DNA of 64,000 nt from Pseudomonas sp. (GCF_002796985.1 NZ_PEKX01000002.1:62001-126000), one strand, 5' to 3'. Positions 8,408 to 18,150 are shown, counted from the first letter of the stretch. Made by a program: numbers and translations. Notes: a model not told the origin generated them from the letters alone.

Positions 8408-9985
8408 ATGGCCCAAGACATTCACGCTCACCGGATCCTGATCCTCGACTTCGGCTCCCAGTACACCCAGCTGATCGCCCGCCGCGTTCGCGAGATCGGC
8501 GTGTACTGCGAAATCCATCCGTTCGACATGAGCGACGACGAGGTTCGTGCCTTCGCCCCGCGCGGCGTCATCCTTGCCGGTGGCCCGGAGTCGGTGCACG
8601 AAGCCAACAGCCCGCGCGCGCCGCAGGCGGTGTTCGACCTGAAGGTGCCGCTGTTCGGCATCTGCTACGGCATGCAGACCATGGCCGAGCAGATGGGCGG
8701 CAAGGTGCTGGGCTCTGAGCTGCGCGAGTTCGGTTACGCCCGTGTCGATGTGGTCGCCAAGGCCCGCCTGCTGGACGGCATCGAAGATTGCGTCAGTGAA
8801 GACGGCGTGTTCGGCCTCGACGTGTGGATGAGCCACGGCGACAAGGTCACCGAGATCCCGGCCGGCTTCCACATCCTCGCCAGCACCCCGAGCTGCCCGA
8901 TCGCCGCCATGGCGGACGATGCCCGTGGCTACTACGGCGTGCAGTTCCACCCGGAAGTGACCCACACCAAGCAGGGTGGTCGCATCCTCTCGCGCTTCGT
9001 GCTGGACATCTGCGGCTGCGAAGCCCTGTGGACTCCGTCCAACATCGTCAACGACGCCATCGCCACCGTGCGCGCCCAGGTGGGCTCGTCCAAGGTGCTG
9101 CTGGGCCTGTCCGGCGGTGTCGACTCCTCGGTGGTCGCGGCCCTGCTGCACAAGGCCATCGGCGACCAGCTGACCTGCGTCTTCGTCGACAACGGCCTGC
9201 TGCGCCTGCACGAAGGTGACCAGGTGATGGCCATGTTCGCCGAGAACATGGGCGTCAAGGTGATCCGCGCCAACGCCGAAGAGAAGTTCCTTGGCCGCCT
9301 GGCCGGTGTCAGCGACCCGGAGCAGAAGCGCAAGATCATCGGCGGCAGCTTCATCGAAGTCTTCGATGAGGAAGCCACCAAGCTGCAGGATGTGAAGTTC
9401 CTCGCCCAGGGCACCATCTACCCCGACGTGATCGAGTCGGCCGGCGCCAAGACCGGCAAGGCCCACGTGATCAAGTCGCACCACAACGTCGGTGGCCTGC
9501 CCGAAGACATGCAGTTCGAGCTGGTCGAGCCGCTGCGCGAGCTGTTCAAGGACGAGGTCCGCAAGATCGGTCTGGAGCTGGGCCTGCCCTACGACATGGT
9601 CTACCGCCACCCGTTCCCGGGCCCGGGCCTGGGCGTGCGCATCCTCGGTGAAGTGAAGAAGGAATACGCCGACATCCTGCGTCGCGCCGACCACATCTTC
9701 ATCGAAGAGCTGCGCAACTTCGACTGGTACCACAAGACCAGTCAGGCCTTCGTGGTGTTCCAGCCGGTGAAGTCGGTCGGCGTGGTTGGTGATGGCCGTC
9801 GCTACGCCTGGGTCGTGGCCCTGCGCGCCGTGGAAACCATCGACTTCATGACCGCTCGCTGGGCGCACCTGCCGTACGAGCTGCTGGAGAAGGTCTCGAA
9901 CCGCATCATCAACGAGATCGAAGGCATCTCCCGCGTCACCTACGACGTGTCGAGCAAGCCGCCCGCCACCATCGAGTGGGAATGA
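8408..9985 (+). CDS. guaA: GMP synthase (glutamine-hydrolysing)
   Basis: 525 aa. Converts XMP, ATP and glutamine to GMP. The N-terminal class I glutamine amidotransferase domain has the nucleophile motif GICYGMQTMA and the His/Glu pair in VQFHPEVTHT. The ATP pyrophosphatase domain has the P-loop LSGGVDSS, and the C-terminal dimerisation domain ends in KPPATIEWE. Of two adjacent ATGs (8402, 8408), 8408 is chosen because GAGAG (8397-8401) is then 6 nt away; from 8402 it would touch the start codon. Second gene of guaBA. Confidence 0.98.
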   Translation: MAQDIHAHRILILDFGSQYTQLIARRVREIGVYCEIHPFDMSDDEVRAFAPRGVILAGGPESVHEANSPRAPQAVFDLKVPLFGICYGMQTMAEQMGGKVLGSELREFGYARVDVVAKARLLDGIEDCVSEDGVFGLDVWMSHGDKVTEIPAGFHILASTPSCPIAAMADDARGYYGVQFHPEVTHTKQGGRILSRFVLDICGCEALWTPSNIVNDAIATVRAQVGSSKVLLGLSGGVDSSVVAALLHKAIGDQLTCVFVDNGLLRLHEGDQVMAMFAENMGVKVIRANAEEKFLGRLAGVSDPEQKRKIIGGSFIEVFDEEATKLQDVKFLAQGTIYPDVIESAGAKTGKAHVIKSHHNVGGLPEDMQFELVEPLRELFKDEVRKIGLELGLPYDMVYRHPFPGPGLGVRILGEVKKEYADILRRADHIFIEELRNFDWYHKTSQAFVVFQPVKSVGVVGDGRRYAWVVALRAVETIDFMTARWAHLPYELLEKVSNRIINEIEGISRVTYDVSSKPPATIEWE

Positions 9986-10018
9986 TCGGGGACGCTTAAC
10001 ATCCCCTTAACGAAGAGG

Positions 10019-10034
10019 GCGGCATGCTCGCCGC
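10019..10034 (+). terminator. Weak hairpin after guaA
   Basis: A short GCGGC/GCCGC stem with a 6-nt loop is followed by tttctt, 33 nt after the guaA stop. The stem is weak, so this is only a possible terminator. Confidence 0.35.
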
Positions 10035-10078
10035 TTTCTTCGGCAGGCGAGGGCGGGAATAGCCGTCCTTGACCTGGC

Positions 10079-10105
10079 GCATGAGAGGCATTTGCCTCTT
10101 CATGC
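10079..10105. promoter_or_regulatory. Near-perfect inverted repeat upstream of multicopper oxidase
   Basis: GCATGAGAGGCA, TT, then TGCCTCTTCATGC: a 12-bp dyad with one extra T, about 138 nt before the oxidase ATG. It begins shortly after a TTGACC hexamer (10069-10074). It could be an operator for a regulator of the oxidase gene or a transcript hairpin. It does not match the CueR operator pattern I know. Confidence 0.45.
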
Positions 10106-10242
10106 ACAGTTGCTTTCTGCTTCTGTATCGTACAAGGCAGAACCGTGCAGCCGGCCGCAAGAGCCTGGCGCCGAGCGCGAAACGCGCCACCTCCGTGAAA
10201 GCCGATGGGGTCGCAAGTCCCTTGTTTGAGGAGTCTGGACCC

Positions 10243-11646
10243 ATGTCGTTTACCCGTAGACAAGTACTCGGCGGCATCGCCGGCCTGGCCGTGCTCGGCC
10301 TGGGCGCCGGTGGCGCACGCCTCTGGCTGGCGCGCCCGGAAGTGGCCGCCGAACACGATTACGAACTGATCGCCGCCCCGCTGGACCTGGAGCTGGTGCC
10401 CGGCCACAAGAGCCCCGGCCTGGGTTATGGCGGCCAGGCCCCCGGTGTGGAAATCCGCGCGCGCCAGGGCGACTGGCTGCGAGTGCGTTTCACCAACAAG
10501 CTCGATGAGCCGACCACCATCCACTGGCACGGCATCCGCCTGCCGATCGAGATGGACGGCGTGCCCTACATCTCGCAGCCGCCGGTGCAGCCGGGCGAGA
10601 GCTTCGTCTACCAGTTCAAGACGCCGGACGCCGGCAGCTACTGGTATCACCCGCACTTGATGAGCAGCGAACAGCTGGGCCGTGGCCTGGTCGGGCCGCT
10701 GATCATCGATGAGCGTGAGCCCACCGAGTTCACCAGCGAGAAGGTCCTCTGCCTGAAGACCTGGCACGTGGACGAAGAGGGCAATTTCACGCCCTTCAGC
10801 ATTCCCCGCGAGGCCGCGCGCGAAGGGACCCGTGGGCGTCTGTCGACCATCAACGGCGAACGCACGCCGGTCATCGAACTGCCGGCCGGCGAGATCGTCC
10901 GCGTGCGTCTGCTCAATGTCGACAACACCGTCACCTACCGCCTCAACCTGCCGGACGCCGAGGCGAAGATCTACGCCATCGACGGTCACCCGGTGGAGCC
11001 GCGTGACTTCGGCAAGGGGCCCAAGGACCAGTACTGGATCGGCCCCGGCATGCGCCTGGAGCTGGGTATCCGCGGCCCGGCGGAGGGCGCCGAGCTGTCG
11101 CTGCGCAACGGCCCCGTACGCCTGGCGACCATCCGTGGCGTCGCCAACCCCAAGGCACCAACGGCCAAGTGGCCGGCTCAGCTGCCGCACAACCCGGTGG
11201 CCGAGCCGGACCTGAAGAATGCCGAGACCATCAACTTCAAGTTCGAGTGGGTCGGCGCCATGTCCGACTATTCCAAGGGCCAGTCGGCGCCTTCGCTGTG
11301 GCAGATCAATGGCGTGGCCTGGCAGGGCGGCGAGGAGCACAAGCACAACTCGCCGCCGCTGGCGAAGCTCAAGGAAGGCAACAGCTACATCTTCGTGCTG
11401 CGCAACATGACCCAGTACCAGCACCCGATCCACCTGCACGGCATGGCCTTCAAGGTGCTGGACTCCGATCGTCGGGAGATCATTCCGTATTTCACCGATA
11501 CCTACCTGCTGGGCAAGAATGAGACGGCACGCGTGGCGCTGGTGGCGGATAACCCCGGCCTGTGGATGTTCCACTGCCACGTGATCGATCACATGGAGAC
11601 CGGGCTGATGGGAACCATCGCGGTGGGCGAGGCATGGTGCGGCTGA
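10243..11646 (+). CDS. Multicopper oxidase (probable Tat-exported)
   Basis: 467 aa. Three cupredoxin domains. Copper ligands are visible: TIHWHGIRLP (H-W-H) and SYWYHPHLMS (H-P-H) near the N-terminus, HPIHLHGMAF and FHCHVIDHMETGLM near the C-terminus, the latter with the T1 Cys-His and the axial Met. The N-terminus FTRRQVLGGIAGLAVLG is a twin-arginine-type signal, so it probably folds in the cytoplasm and acts in the periplasm. The start is fixed by GAGGAG 8-14 nt upstream. The next gene, tadA, overlaps its end. Substrate unknown; it corresponds to the 'metallo-oxidoreductase' next to guaA in P. aeruginosa. There is no CueO-type Met-rich insert. Confidence 0.92.
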   Translation: MSFTRRQVLGGIAGLAVLGLGAGGARLWLARPEVAAEHDYELIAAPLDLELVPGHKSPGLGYGGQAPGVEIRARQGDWLRVRFTNKLDEPTTIHWHGIRLPIEMDGVPYISQPPVQPGESFVYQFKTPDAGSYWYHPHLMSSEQLGRGLVGPLIIDEREPTEFTSEKVLCLKTWHVDEEGNFTPFSIPREAAREGTRGRLSTINGERTPVIELPAGEIVRVRLLNVDNTVTYRLNLPDAEAKIYAIDGHPVEPRDFGKGPKDQYWIGPGMRLELGIRGPAEGAELSLRNGPVRLATIRGVANPKAPTAKWPAQLPHNPVAEPDLKNAETINFKFEWVGAMSDYSKGQSAPSLWQINGVAWQGGEEHKHNSPPLAKLKEGNSYIFVLRNMTQYQHPIHLHGMAFKVLDSDRREIIPYFTDTYLLGKNETARVALVADNPGLWMFHCHVIDHMETGLMGTIAVGEAWCG

Positions 11647-12152
11647 CCAACAGCAAGGGGCATCCGACGGTGAAGGGGCTGGCGCCGGTCATCGACCGCA
11701 GCCAGGACATCCCCTTCATGCGTGAAGCCATGGCGCTGGCCGAACAGGGCGCGGCCCTCGGCGAAGTGCCGGTGGGTGCCGTGCTGGTGCTGGATGGCCA
11801 GGTCGTCGGCCGTGGCTTCAACCGGCCGATCACCTCCCACGATCCCAGTGCTCACGCGGAGGTGGTCGCCATCCGCGAAGCCGCCGCTGCGGCGCAGAAC
11901 TACCGCCTGCCTGGCAGCACTCTCTATGTCACCCTCGAACCCTGCAGCATGTGCGCCGGCCTGCTGGTGCACTCGCGCATCCAGCGCGTGGTGTTCGGCG
12001 CCACGGAGCCGAAATCCGGCGTGGTGATCAGTCGCGGCAATTTCTTCGAACAGGATTTCCTCAACCACCGGGTGCTGGTGGAAGGCGGCGTGCTGGGGGA
12101 GGAGTGCAGCGCGATGCTTTCGGCTTTCTTCAAGGCGCGGCGCAAGGGCTGA
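11634..12152 (+). CDS. tadA: tRNA(adenine34) deaminase
   Basis: 172 aa from ATG 11634. Deaminates A34 of tRNA-Arg(ACG) to inosine. Zinc/catalytic motifs AHAEVVAIREA (H-A-E) and PCSMCAG (PCxxC) are present, and the C-terminal helix has FFEQDFLNHRV. The start is ambiguous: ATG 11634 overlaps the oxidase gene by 13 nt with GAGG only one base away, whereas GTG 11670 has AAGGGG nine bases upstream and gives a length closer to family members. Translation may depend on the preceding gene. Confidence 0.93.
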   Translation: MVRLTNSKGHPTVKGLAPVIDRSQDIPFMREAMALAEQGAALGEVPVGAVLVLDGQVVGRGFNRPITSHDPSAHAEVVAIREAAAAAQNYRLPGSTLYVTLEPCSMCAGLLVHSRIQRVVFGATEPKSGVVISRGNFFEQDFLNHRVLVEGGVLGEECSAMLSAFFKARRKG

Positions 12153-12165
12153 GTTCAAGCTCTTC

Positions 12166-12300
12166 GTAGGAGCGAGCTTGCTCGCGAACCTCGCTCCGTC
12201 GGTACTTCTGCGTGAACGCAAACTCTGATCGCGGATGAATCCGCTCCTGCGGGAGCATGCCATTGCCTGCGCTAGCGTAGGAGCGGACTCCGTCCGCGAT
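12166..12300. repeat. REP cluster, two sequence types
   Basis: One GTAGGAGCGAGC-type unit (from 12166) is followed by two units of a second type related to GTAGGAGCGGACTC...GTCCGCGAT (about 12227-12255, inverted, and 12277-12300). It fills the convergent gap between tadA and mltF. The second type recurs at 54126. Confidence 0.8.
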
Positions 12301-12344
12301 CGGTACGGCGCGGCATTGTTCGCAAATGGAATGAAGGGGAAGCC

Positions 12345-13820
12345 TCAGAGCTTCTGATCCCGCCCATCATCATCGTTGGGCTTGGTCTTGTTCACGCCCG
12401 GCAGGTGCAGGCCGCTTTCGGCGAGCTGGCCGCCTTCCATCTGCGGCTGGGTCACCCAGGTGAGGATGTCGTAGTAACGGCGCACGTTCTGCACGAAATG
12501 CACTGTCTCGCCGCCGCGCGCGTAGCCGTAGCGCGTCTTGCGGTAGTACTGCTTCTGCGCCAGGCGCGGCAGCATCTTCTTGACGTCGAGCCACTTGTTC
12601 GGGTTCAGGCCTTCCTGCTCGGCCATCTTGCGCGCGTCTTCCAGGTGGGCGCCGCCGATGTTGTAGGCGGCCAGGGCGAACCAGCTGCGGTCCGGGTCCT
12701 TGATGCTGTCGGGCAGCTCGTCCTTGATCTGCACGTAATACTTGCTGCCGCCCTGGATGCTCTGCTTCGGGTCCAGACGGTTGGCCACGCCCATGGCTCG
12801 GGCGGTACGGTTGGTCAGCATCATCAGGCCGCGCACGCCGGTCTTGGAGGTCGCGTCGGGCTGCCACATGGATTCCTGGTAGCCGATGGCGGCCAGCAGG
12901 CGCCAGTCGGCCTCGAGCTTGGTGCCGCTCTGGCGGAAGTGCGGTTCGTACTTGGGCAGACGCTGCTGCAGATGCTGGGCGAAGGTGTAGGCGCCGACGT
13001 AGCCAAGCACGTCCACGTGGCCGTAGTAGCGGTCCTTTAGGCGTTGCAGCAGGCCGTCCTGCTTGGCCTTGTCGAGGAAGGCGTTGACCTTCTCCAGCAG
13101 GCTGTTGTCATCGCCTGCCGGCAGTGCCCAGGCCAGGCCCTTGGCATCGCCAAAGTCGAAGGCGACGCGCACGTTGGGGAAGTACACCTGGTTCATCGCC
13201 AGCTCGTTGGAGTCCACCAGGGTCAGGTCGATCTCGCCGACATCCACCATGCGCAGCAGGTCGACCATCTCGTCGGCGTCGGACTCGCGGTACTCCAGCT
13301 TGGGGTAGCGCTTCTTCAGTTCCGCCAACTGCGCGGCATGGCTGCTGCCTTTCAATACGACGATGCGTTTGCCGACCAGATCGTCCGGGCGGGTCGGGCG
13401 CTGGGCGCCATTGCGGTAGACCACCTGGGGAGTGACATCGAGATAGGAGTGCGAGTAGCGCACCTGGGCATCGCGCTCACCGCCCGGAGTCAGGCCGGCA
13501 GCGGCGAGGTTCGGCCCGCCGTCGCGGCCGAGGCGGTCGTAGAGGTCGTCGATATTGTCGGCAGTTTCGATCTGCAACTGCACGCCCAGGCTGTCGGCGA
13601 AGCGCTTGGCCAGCTCGTATTCGAAGCCGGTATCGCCGTTGCGGTCCTGGAAGTAGGTGGCCGGACTGTTGCGGGTGATGACGCGCAGCACGCCGTCCTT
13701 CTGCACGCGCTCGAGGGCCGTCGGGGCTTTCGCCTCGCTACAGCCGGAAAGCAGCAGAAAGATACAGGTCGCCAAGATCCAGGCGGTGCAGCGCACACGG
13801 GACACAGTCAGGGCAAGCAT
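12345..13820 (-). CDS. mltF: Membrane-bound lytic murein transglycosylase F
   Basis: 491 aa. The N-terminus has a hydrophobic segment ending in a lipobox (LLLSGCSEAKAP). An ABC-transporter-type solute-binding domain follows (~40-265, LRVITRNSPATYF, GFEYELAKRFAD), then an SLT domain with catalytic Glu in LLAAIGYQESMWQP and the motifs GVRGLMMLTNRTA and FALAAYNIGGAHL. It cleaves peptidoglycan glycan strands to 1,6-anhydro products at the outer membrane. The ATG at 13820 fits homologues; an upstream in-frame start adds a non-signal stretch. Divergent from purL, as in P. aeruginosa. Confidence 0.97.
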   Translation of the reverse strand: MLALTVSRVRCTAWILATCIFLLLSGCSEAKAPTALERVQKDGVLRVITRNSPATYFQDRNGDTGFEYELAKRFADSLGVQLQIETADNIDDLYDRLGRDGGPNLAAAGLTPGGERDAQVRYSHSYLDVTPQVVYRNGAQRPTRPDDLVGKRIVVLKGSSHAAQLAELKKRYPKLEYRESDADEMVDLLRMVDVGEIDLTLVDSNELAMNQVYFPNVRVAFDFGDAKGLAWALPAGDDNSLLEKVNAFLDKAKQDGLLQRLKDRYYGHVDVLGYVGAYTFAQHLQQRLPKYEPHFRQSGTKLEADWRLLAAIGYQESMWQPDATSKTGVRGLMMLTNRTARAMGVANRLDPKQSIQGGSKYYVQIKDELPDSIKDPDRSWFALAAYNIGGAHLEDARKMAEQEGLNPNKWLDVKKMLPRLAQKQYYRKTRYGYARGGETVHFVQNVRRYYDILTWVTQPQMEGGQLAESGLHLPGVNKTKPNDDDGRDQKL

Positions 13821-14109
13821 CAGGGCAGTATACGCAAAGGCCGTTGTGCGCCATATCTCGACAGCTTGAAGCATCTCTGCTAGTTGCCGCGCCGTTCGTC
13901 GGCAATTTTGGCGTCGAAGGCCGTGTGTCGGGCTTTTCCCAAGGCTGCTCGAAGGCCTTCGAAGATGAATGGCGATTTCCGCCGGAGCAACGGCAAGGAA
14001 GGTACTTGAAAGCTGCCGCCCGGCAGCGCTTTACGGTAGAATGCACGGCCTCTGTGGGCCGGCCCGTCCGGCCCCACACACTTCCCCGTCTCCAGAGGCT
14101 GTTCCGACA

Positions 14110-17100
14110 ATGCTGATCCTGCGCGGTGCTCCCGCCCTTTCCGCTTTCCGCCACGGCAAACTGCTCGACCTGCTGACCCAGCATGTGCCCGCCGTCACCG
14201 GGCTGTATGCCGAGTTTGCGCACTTCGCCGAGGTCACCGGAGCCCTCAACGCCGAGGAAGAACAAGTCCTGGCGCGCCTGCTGAAATACGGCCCCAGCGT
14301 CCCGGTGCAGGAACCCGCCGGTCGCCTGTTCCTGGTGCTCCCGCGCTTCGGCACCATCTCGCCCTGGTCGAGCAAGGCCTCGGACATCGCCCGCAACTGC
14401 GGCCTGGCGAAGATCGAGCGCCTCGAGCGCGGCATCGCCTACTACGTCACCGGTGAGCTGAGCGAGGCCGACGCGCAAGCTGTCGCCGCCCGCCTGCACG
14501 ACCGCATGACCCAGCTGGTGCTGAATCAACTGGAAGAAGCTTCGGCCCTGTTCAGCCACGCCCAGCCCAAGCCGCTGACCGTGATCGACATCCTCGCTGG
14601 CGGTCGCGCTGCGCTGGAGAAGGCCAACCTCGAGCTGGGCCTGGCCCTGGCCGATGACGAGATCGACTACCTGGTAAAAAGCTTCGTCGAGATGGGCCGC
14701 AACCCGCACGACGTCGAGCTGATGATGTTCGCCCAGGCCAACTCCGAGCACTGCCGCCACAAGATCTTCAACGCCAGTTGGGATATCGACGGCCAGTCGC
14801 AGGACAAGAGCCTGTTCGGCATGATCAAGAACACCTATGAAATGCACCGCGAAGGCGTGCTGTCCGCCTACAAGGACAACGCCGCGGTAATGAAAGGCTA
14901 TGTCGCCGGGCGCTTCTACCCGAACGCCGAGACCCGCGAGTACGCGGCCAGCGAAGAGCCCGTGCATATCCTGATGAAGGTGGAGACCCACAACCACCCG
15001 ACCGCCATCGCCCCCTTCCCCGGCGCCTCTACCGGCTCCGGCGGCGAGATCCGCGACGAAGGCGCTACCGGCCGTGGCGCCAAGCCCAAGGCCGGCCTGG
15101 TCGGCTTCACCGTCTCCAACCTGAACATCCCCGGTTTCGAGCAGCCCTGGGAAGTGCCCTATGGCAAACCCGAGCGCATCGTCACCCCGCTGGACATCAT
15201 GATCGAAGGCCCGCTGGGCGGCGCCGCGTTCAACAACGAATTCGGCCGCCCGAACCTGGCCGGCTACTTCCGTACCTTCGAGCAGGCCATCGCCACCCCG
15301 CGCGGCGAGGAAGTCCGTGGCTACCACAAGCCGATCATGATCGCCGGCGGCCTGGGCAACATCCGCGAAGACCACGTGCAGAAAGGCGAGATCTCGGTCG
15401 GCGCCAAGCTGATCGTGCTCGGCGGCCCGGCCATGCTGATCGGCCTGGGCGGCGGCGCTGCTTCCTCCATGGCCACCGGCTCGTCCGCCGCTGACCTGGA
15501 CTTCGCCTCGGTGCAGCGCGAGAACCCGGAAATGGAACGCCGTTGCCAGGAGGTCATCGACCGCTGCTGGCAGATGGGCGAGAACAACCCGATCAAGTTC
15601 ATCCACGACGTGGGCGCGGGCGGCATCTCCAACGCCCTGCCGGAACTGATCAACGACGGTGGCCGTGGCGGCCGCTTCGAACTGCGCGCCGTGCCCAACG
15701 ACGAGCCGGGCATGAGCCCGCTGGAAATCTGGTGCAACGAGTCGCAGGAACGCTACGTGATGTCGGTAGACGCTGCCGACTTCGAGACCTTCAAGGCCAT
15801 CTGCGAGCGCGAGCGCTGCCCGTTCGCCGTGGTCGGCGAAGCCACCGAAGAGATGCAACTGACCGTCGCCGACAGCCACTTCGGCAACAAGCCGGTGGAC
15901 ATGCCGCTCGAAGTGCTGCTCGGCAAGCCGCCGCGCATGCACCGTTCGGTCAGCCGAGAAGCCGAGCTGGGCGATGATTTCGCTGCCGCCGGCCTGGACC
16001 TGAGCGAATCGACCGAGCGCGTCCTGCGTCATCCGGCCGTGGCCAGCAAGAACTTCCTGATCACCATTGGTGACCGCACCATTACCGGCCTGGTTGCCCG
16101 CGACCAGTTGGTCGGCCCGTGGCAGGTGCCGGTGGCCGACTGCGCCGTCACCGCTACCAGCTTCGACGTCTACACCGGTGAAGCCATGGCCATGGGCGAG
16201 CGCACGCCGCTGGCCGTGATCGATGCCCCGGCCTCTGGCCGCATGGCGATCGGCGAGACCATCACCAACCTGGCCGCCGCGAGCATCGACAAGATCTCCG
16301 AGATCAAGCTCTCCGCCAACTGGATGGCCGCCGCCGGTCACCCGGGCGAAGACGCTCGCCTGTACGACACCGTCAAGGCGGTCGGCATGGAGCTGTGCCC
16401 GGCGCTGGGCATCACCATCCCGGTGGGCAAGGACTCCATGTCCATGAAGACCCGCTGGCAGGATGGCGACGCCGAGAAGAGCGTCACTTCGCCGATGTCG
16501 CTGATCATTTCCGGCTTCGCCCCGGTCAACGACGTGCGCAAGACCCTGACCCCGCAACTGCGCCTGGACAAGGGCGAGACCGACCTGGTCGTCATCGACC
16601 TGGGCCGTGGCAAGAACCGCATGGGCGGCTCCATCCTCGCCCAGGTCAACGGCCAGATCGGTCGCGCCGCTCCGGACGTCGACGATGCCGAAGACCTGAA
16701 GGCGTTCTTCGCCGTGATCCAGGGCCTGAACGCCGACGGCCACCTGCTGGCCTACCACGACCGTTCCGACGGCGGCCTGATGGCCACCGTGGTGGAAATG
16801 GCCTTCGCCGGTCATTGCGGTCTGGACCTGAACCTCGACGCGCTGGCCGAGAGTCGCGACGAACTGACCGCCGCCCTGTTCAACGAAGAACTCGGTGCTG
16901 TGATTCAGGTTCGCTCTGCTGCCACCCCGGAAGTGCTGGCCCAGTTCAGCGCCGCCGGCCTGGAAGACTGCGTCGCGGTCATCGGCCAGCCGGCCAAGGG
17001 CGCCGAGATCGAGCTGTCCTTCAATGGCGAGCGCGTCTTCCATGCCCAGCGCCGCAACCTGCAGCGTATCTGGAGCGAAACCAGTTACCGCATCCAGCGC

Positions 17101-18006
17101 ATGCGCGACAACGTCGAGTGTGCGGACCAGGAATTCGACGGTCTGCTGGACGAAGACAACAGCGGCCTGTCGGTGAAGCTGAGCTTTGACGTCAACGACA
17201 ACATCGCCGCGCCCTACATCAAGAAAGGCGTGCGCCCGCAGATCGCCATCCTGCGTGAGCAGGGCGTGAACGGTCAGGTCGAAATGGCTGCCGCATTCGA
17301 CCGCGCCGGCTTCGCCGCGGTCGATGTGCACATGAGCGATATCCTCTCCGGCCGCGTCAGCCTGGAGCAGTTCAAGGGCCTGGTGGCCTGCGGCGGCTTC
17401 TCCTACGGCGACGTCCTTGGCGCTGGCGAAGGCTGGGCCAAGTCGATCCTGTTCAACACCCGTGCCCGCGATGGCTTCCAGGCGTTCTTCGAGCGCAAGG
17501 ACAGCTTCGCCCTCGGCGTGTGCAACGGTTGCCAGATGATGTCCAACCTGCACGAGCTGATCCCTGGCACCGAGTTCTGGCCGCACTTCGTGCGCAACCG
17601 CTCCGAGCAGTTCGAAGCGCGCGTGGCGATGGTCCAGGTGCAGGAGTCGCAGTCGATCTTCCTGCGCGGCATGGCCGGTTCGCGCCTGCCGATCGCCATC
17701 GCCCACGGCGAAGGCCATGCGGAGTTCGAGAGCGAGGAAGCACTGCTGGAAGCCGATCTGTCTGGCACCGTGGCTCTGCGTTTCGTCGACAACCAGGGCA
17801 AGGTCACCGAGACCTACCCGGCCAACCCGAACGGCTCGCCGCGTGGTATCACCGGTCTGACCAGCCGCGACGGCCGCGTCACCATCATGATGCCGCACCC
17901 GGAGCGGGTATTCCGCGCCGTGCAGAACTCCTGGCGTCCGGACGAGTGGGAAGAGGACGGCGGCTGGATGCGCATGTTCCGCAACGCTCGCGTCTGGGTT
18001 GGCTGA
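14110..18006 (+). CDS. purL: Phosphoribosylformylglycinamidine synthase
   Basis: 1298 aa single-chain enzyme of the large gamma-proteobacterial type. Converts FGAR, glutamine and ATP to FGAM in purine synthesis. The N-terminal PurS-like part is followed by two AIRS-type halves (ANSEHCRHKIFN, ETHNHPTAIAPFPGA, GRGKNRMGGSILAQV, YHDRSDGGLMATVVEM). The C-terminal glutamine amidotransferase domain has the Cys in GVCNGCQMMSNLHELIPG and the His/Glu in MMPHPERVFR. Monocistronic, with a strong terminator after it. A TAGAAT hexamer at 14037-14042 could be its -10, but no good -35 is seen. Confidence 0.98.
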   Translation: MLILRGAPALSAFRHGKLLDLLTQHVPAVTGLYAEFAHFAEVTGALNAEEEQVLARLLKYGPSVPVQEPAGRLFLVLPRFGTISPWSSKASDIARNCGLAKIERLERGIAYYVTGELSEADAQAVAARLHDRMTQLVLNQLEEASALFSHAQPKPLTVIDILAGGRAALEKANLELGLALADDEIDYLVKSFVEMGRNPHDVELMMFAQANSEHCRHKIFNASWDIDGQSQDKSLFGMIKNTYEMHREGVLSAYKDNAAVMKGYVAGRFYPNAETREYAASEEPVHILMKVETHNHPTAIAPFPGASTGSGGEIRDEGATGRGAKPKAGLVGFTVSNLNIPGFEQPWEVPYGKPERIVTPLDIMIEGPLGGAAFNNEFGRPNLAGYFRTFEQAIATPRGEEVRGYHKPIMIAGGLGNIREDHVQKGEISVGAKLIVLGGPAMLIGLGGGAASSMATGSSAADLDFASVQRENPEMERRCQEVIDRCWQMGENNPIKFIHDVGAGGISNALPELINDGGRGGRFELRAVPNDEPGMSPLEIWCNESQERYVMSVDAADFETFKAICERERCPFAVVGEATEEMQLTVADSHFGNKPVDMPLEVLLGKPPRMHRSVSREAELGDDFAAAGLDLSESTERVLRHPAVASKNFLITIGDRTITGLVARDQLVGPWQVPVADCAVTATSFDVYTGEAMAMGERTPLAVIDAPASGRMAIGETITNLAAASIDKISEIKLSANWMAAAGHPGEDARLYDTVKAVGMELCPALGITIPVGKDSMSMKTRWQDGDAEKSVTSPMSLIISGFAPVNDVRKTLTPQLRLDKGETDLVVIDLGRGKNRMGGSILAQVNGQIGRAAPDVDDAEDLKAFFAVIQGLNADGHLLAYHDRSDGGLMATVVEMAFAGHCGLDLNLDALAESRDELTAALFNEELGAVIQVRSAATPEVLAQFSAAGLEDCVAVIGQPAKGAEIELSFNGERVFHAQRRNLQRIWSETSYRIQRMRDNVECADQEFDGLLDEDNSGLSVKLSFDVNDNIAAPYIKKGVRPQIAILREQGVNGQVEMAAAFDRAGFAAVDVHMSDILSGRVSLEQFKGLVACGGFSYGDVLGAGEGWAKSILFNTRARDGFQAFFERKDSFALGVCNGCQMMSNLHELIPGTEFWPHFVRNRSEQFEARVAMVQVQESQSIFLRGMAGSRLPIAIAHGEGHAEFESEEALLEADLSGTVALRFVDNQGKVTETYPANPNGSPRGITGLTSRDGRVTIMMPHPERVFRAVQNSWRPDEWEEDGGWMRMFRNARVWVG

Positions 18007-18028
18007 GTTCCGCCTGATGCGCGACGAG

Positions 18029-18061
18029 AAAGGGGAAAGCTTCGGCTTTCCCCTTTTTCTT
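18029..18061 (+). terminator. Rho-independent terminator of purL
   Basis: A 12-bp stem AAAGGGGAAAGC / GCTTTCCCCTTT with a TTCG tetraloop, followed by a T-run. It starts 23 nt after the purL stop. Confidence 0.93.
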
Positions 18062-18124
18062 TGCTGTTTCGACGGCGAAGTGAGCTCGTAGGCGCGACCC
18101 TGCGCGCTCCCGCAAGTAGAAAGA

Positions 18125-18150
18125 AAAAGCCCCGCAAGTGCGGGGCTTTT
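18125..18150. terminator. Bidirectional terminator, end of pyrC-rnt
   Basis: AAAAGCCCCGC, AAGT, GCGGGGCTTTT: an 11-bp stem with A and T flanks that work on both strands. On the minus strand it lies 18 nt after the rnt stop. Confidence 0.9.

Noticed and set aside
10000..10242. CueR-type operator before the multicopper oxidase gene
   Set aside because: Looked for the MerR-family copper dyad with a long promoter spacer; not found.
13981..14109. purL promoter at TAGAAT (14037-14042)
   Set aside because: The only TTGAAA-like hexamer is 25 nt upstream, too far for a normal promoter; not listed as a feature.
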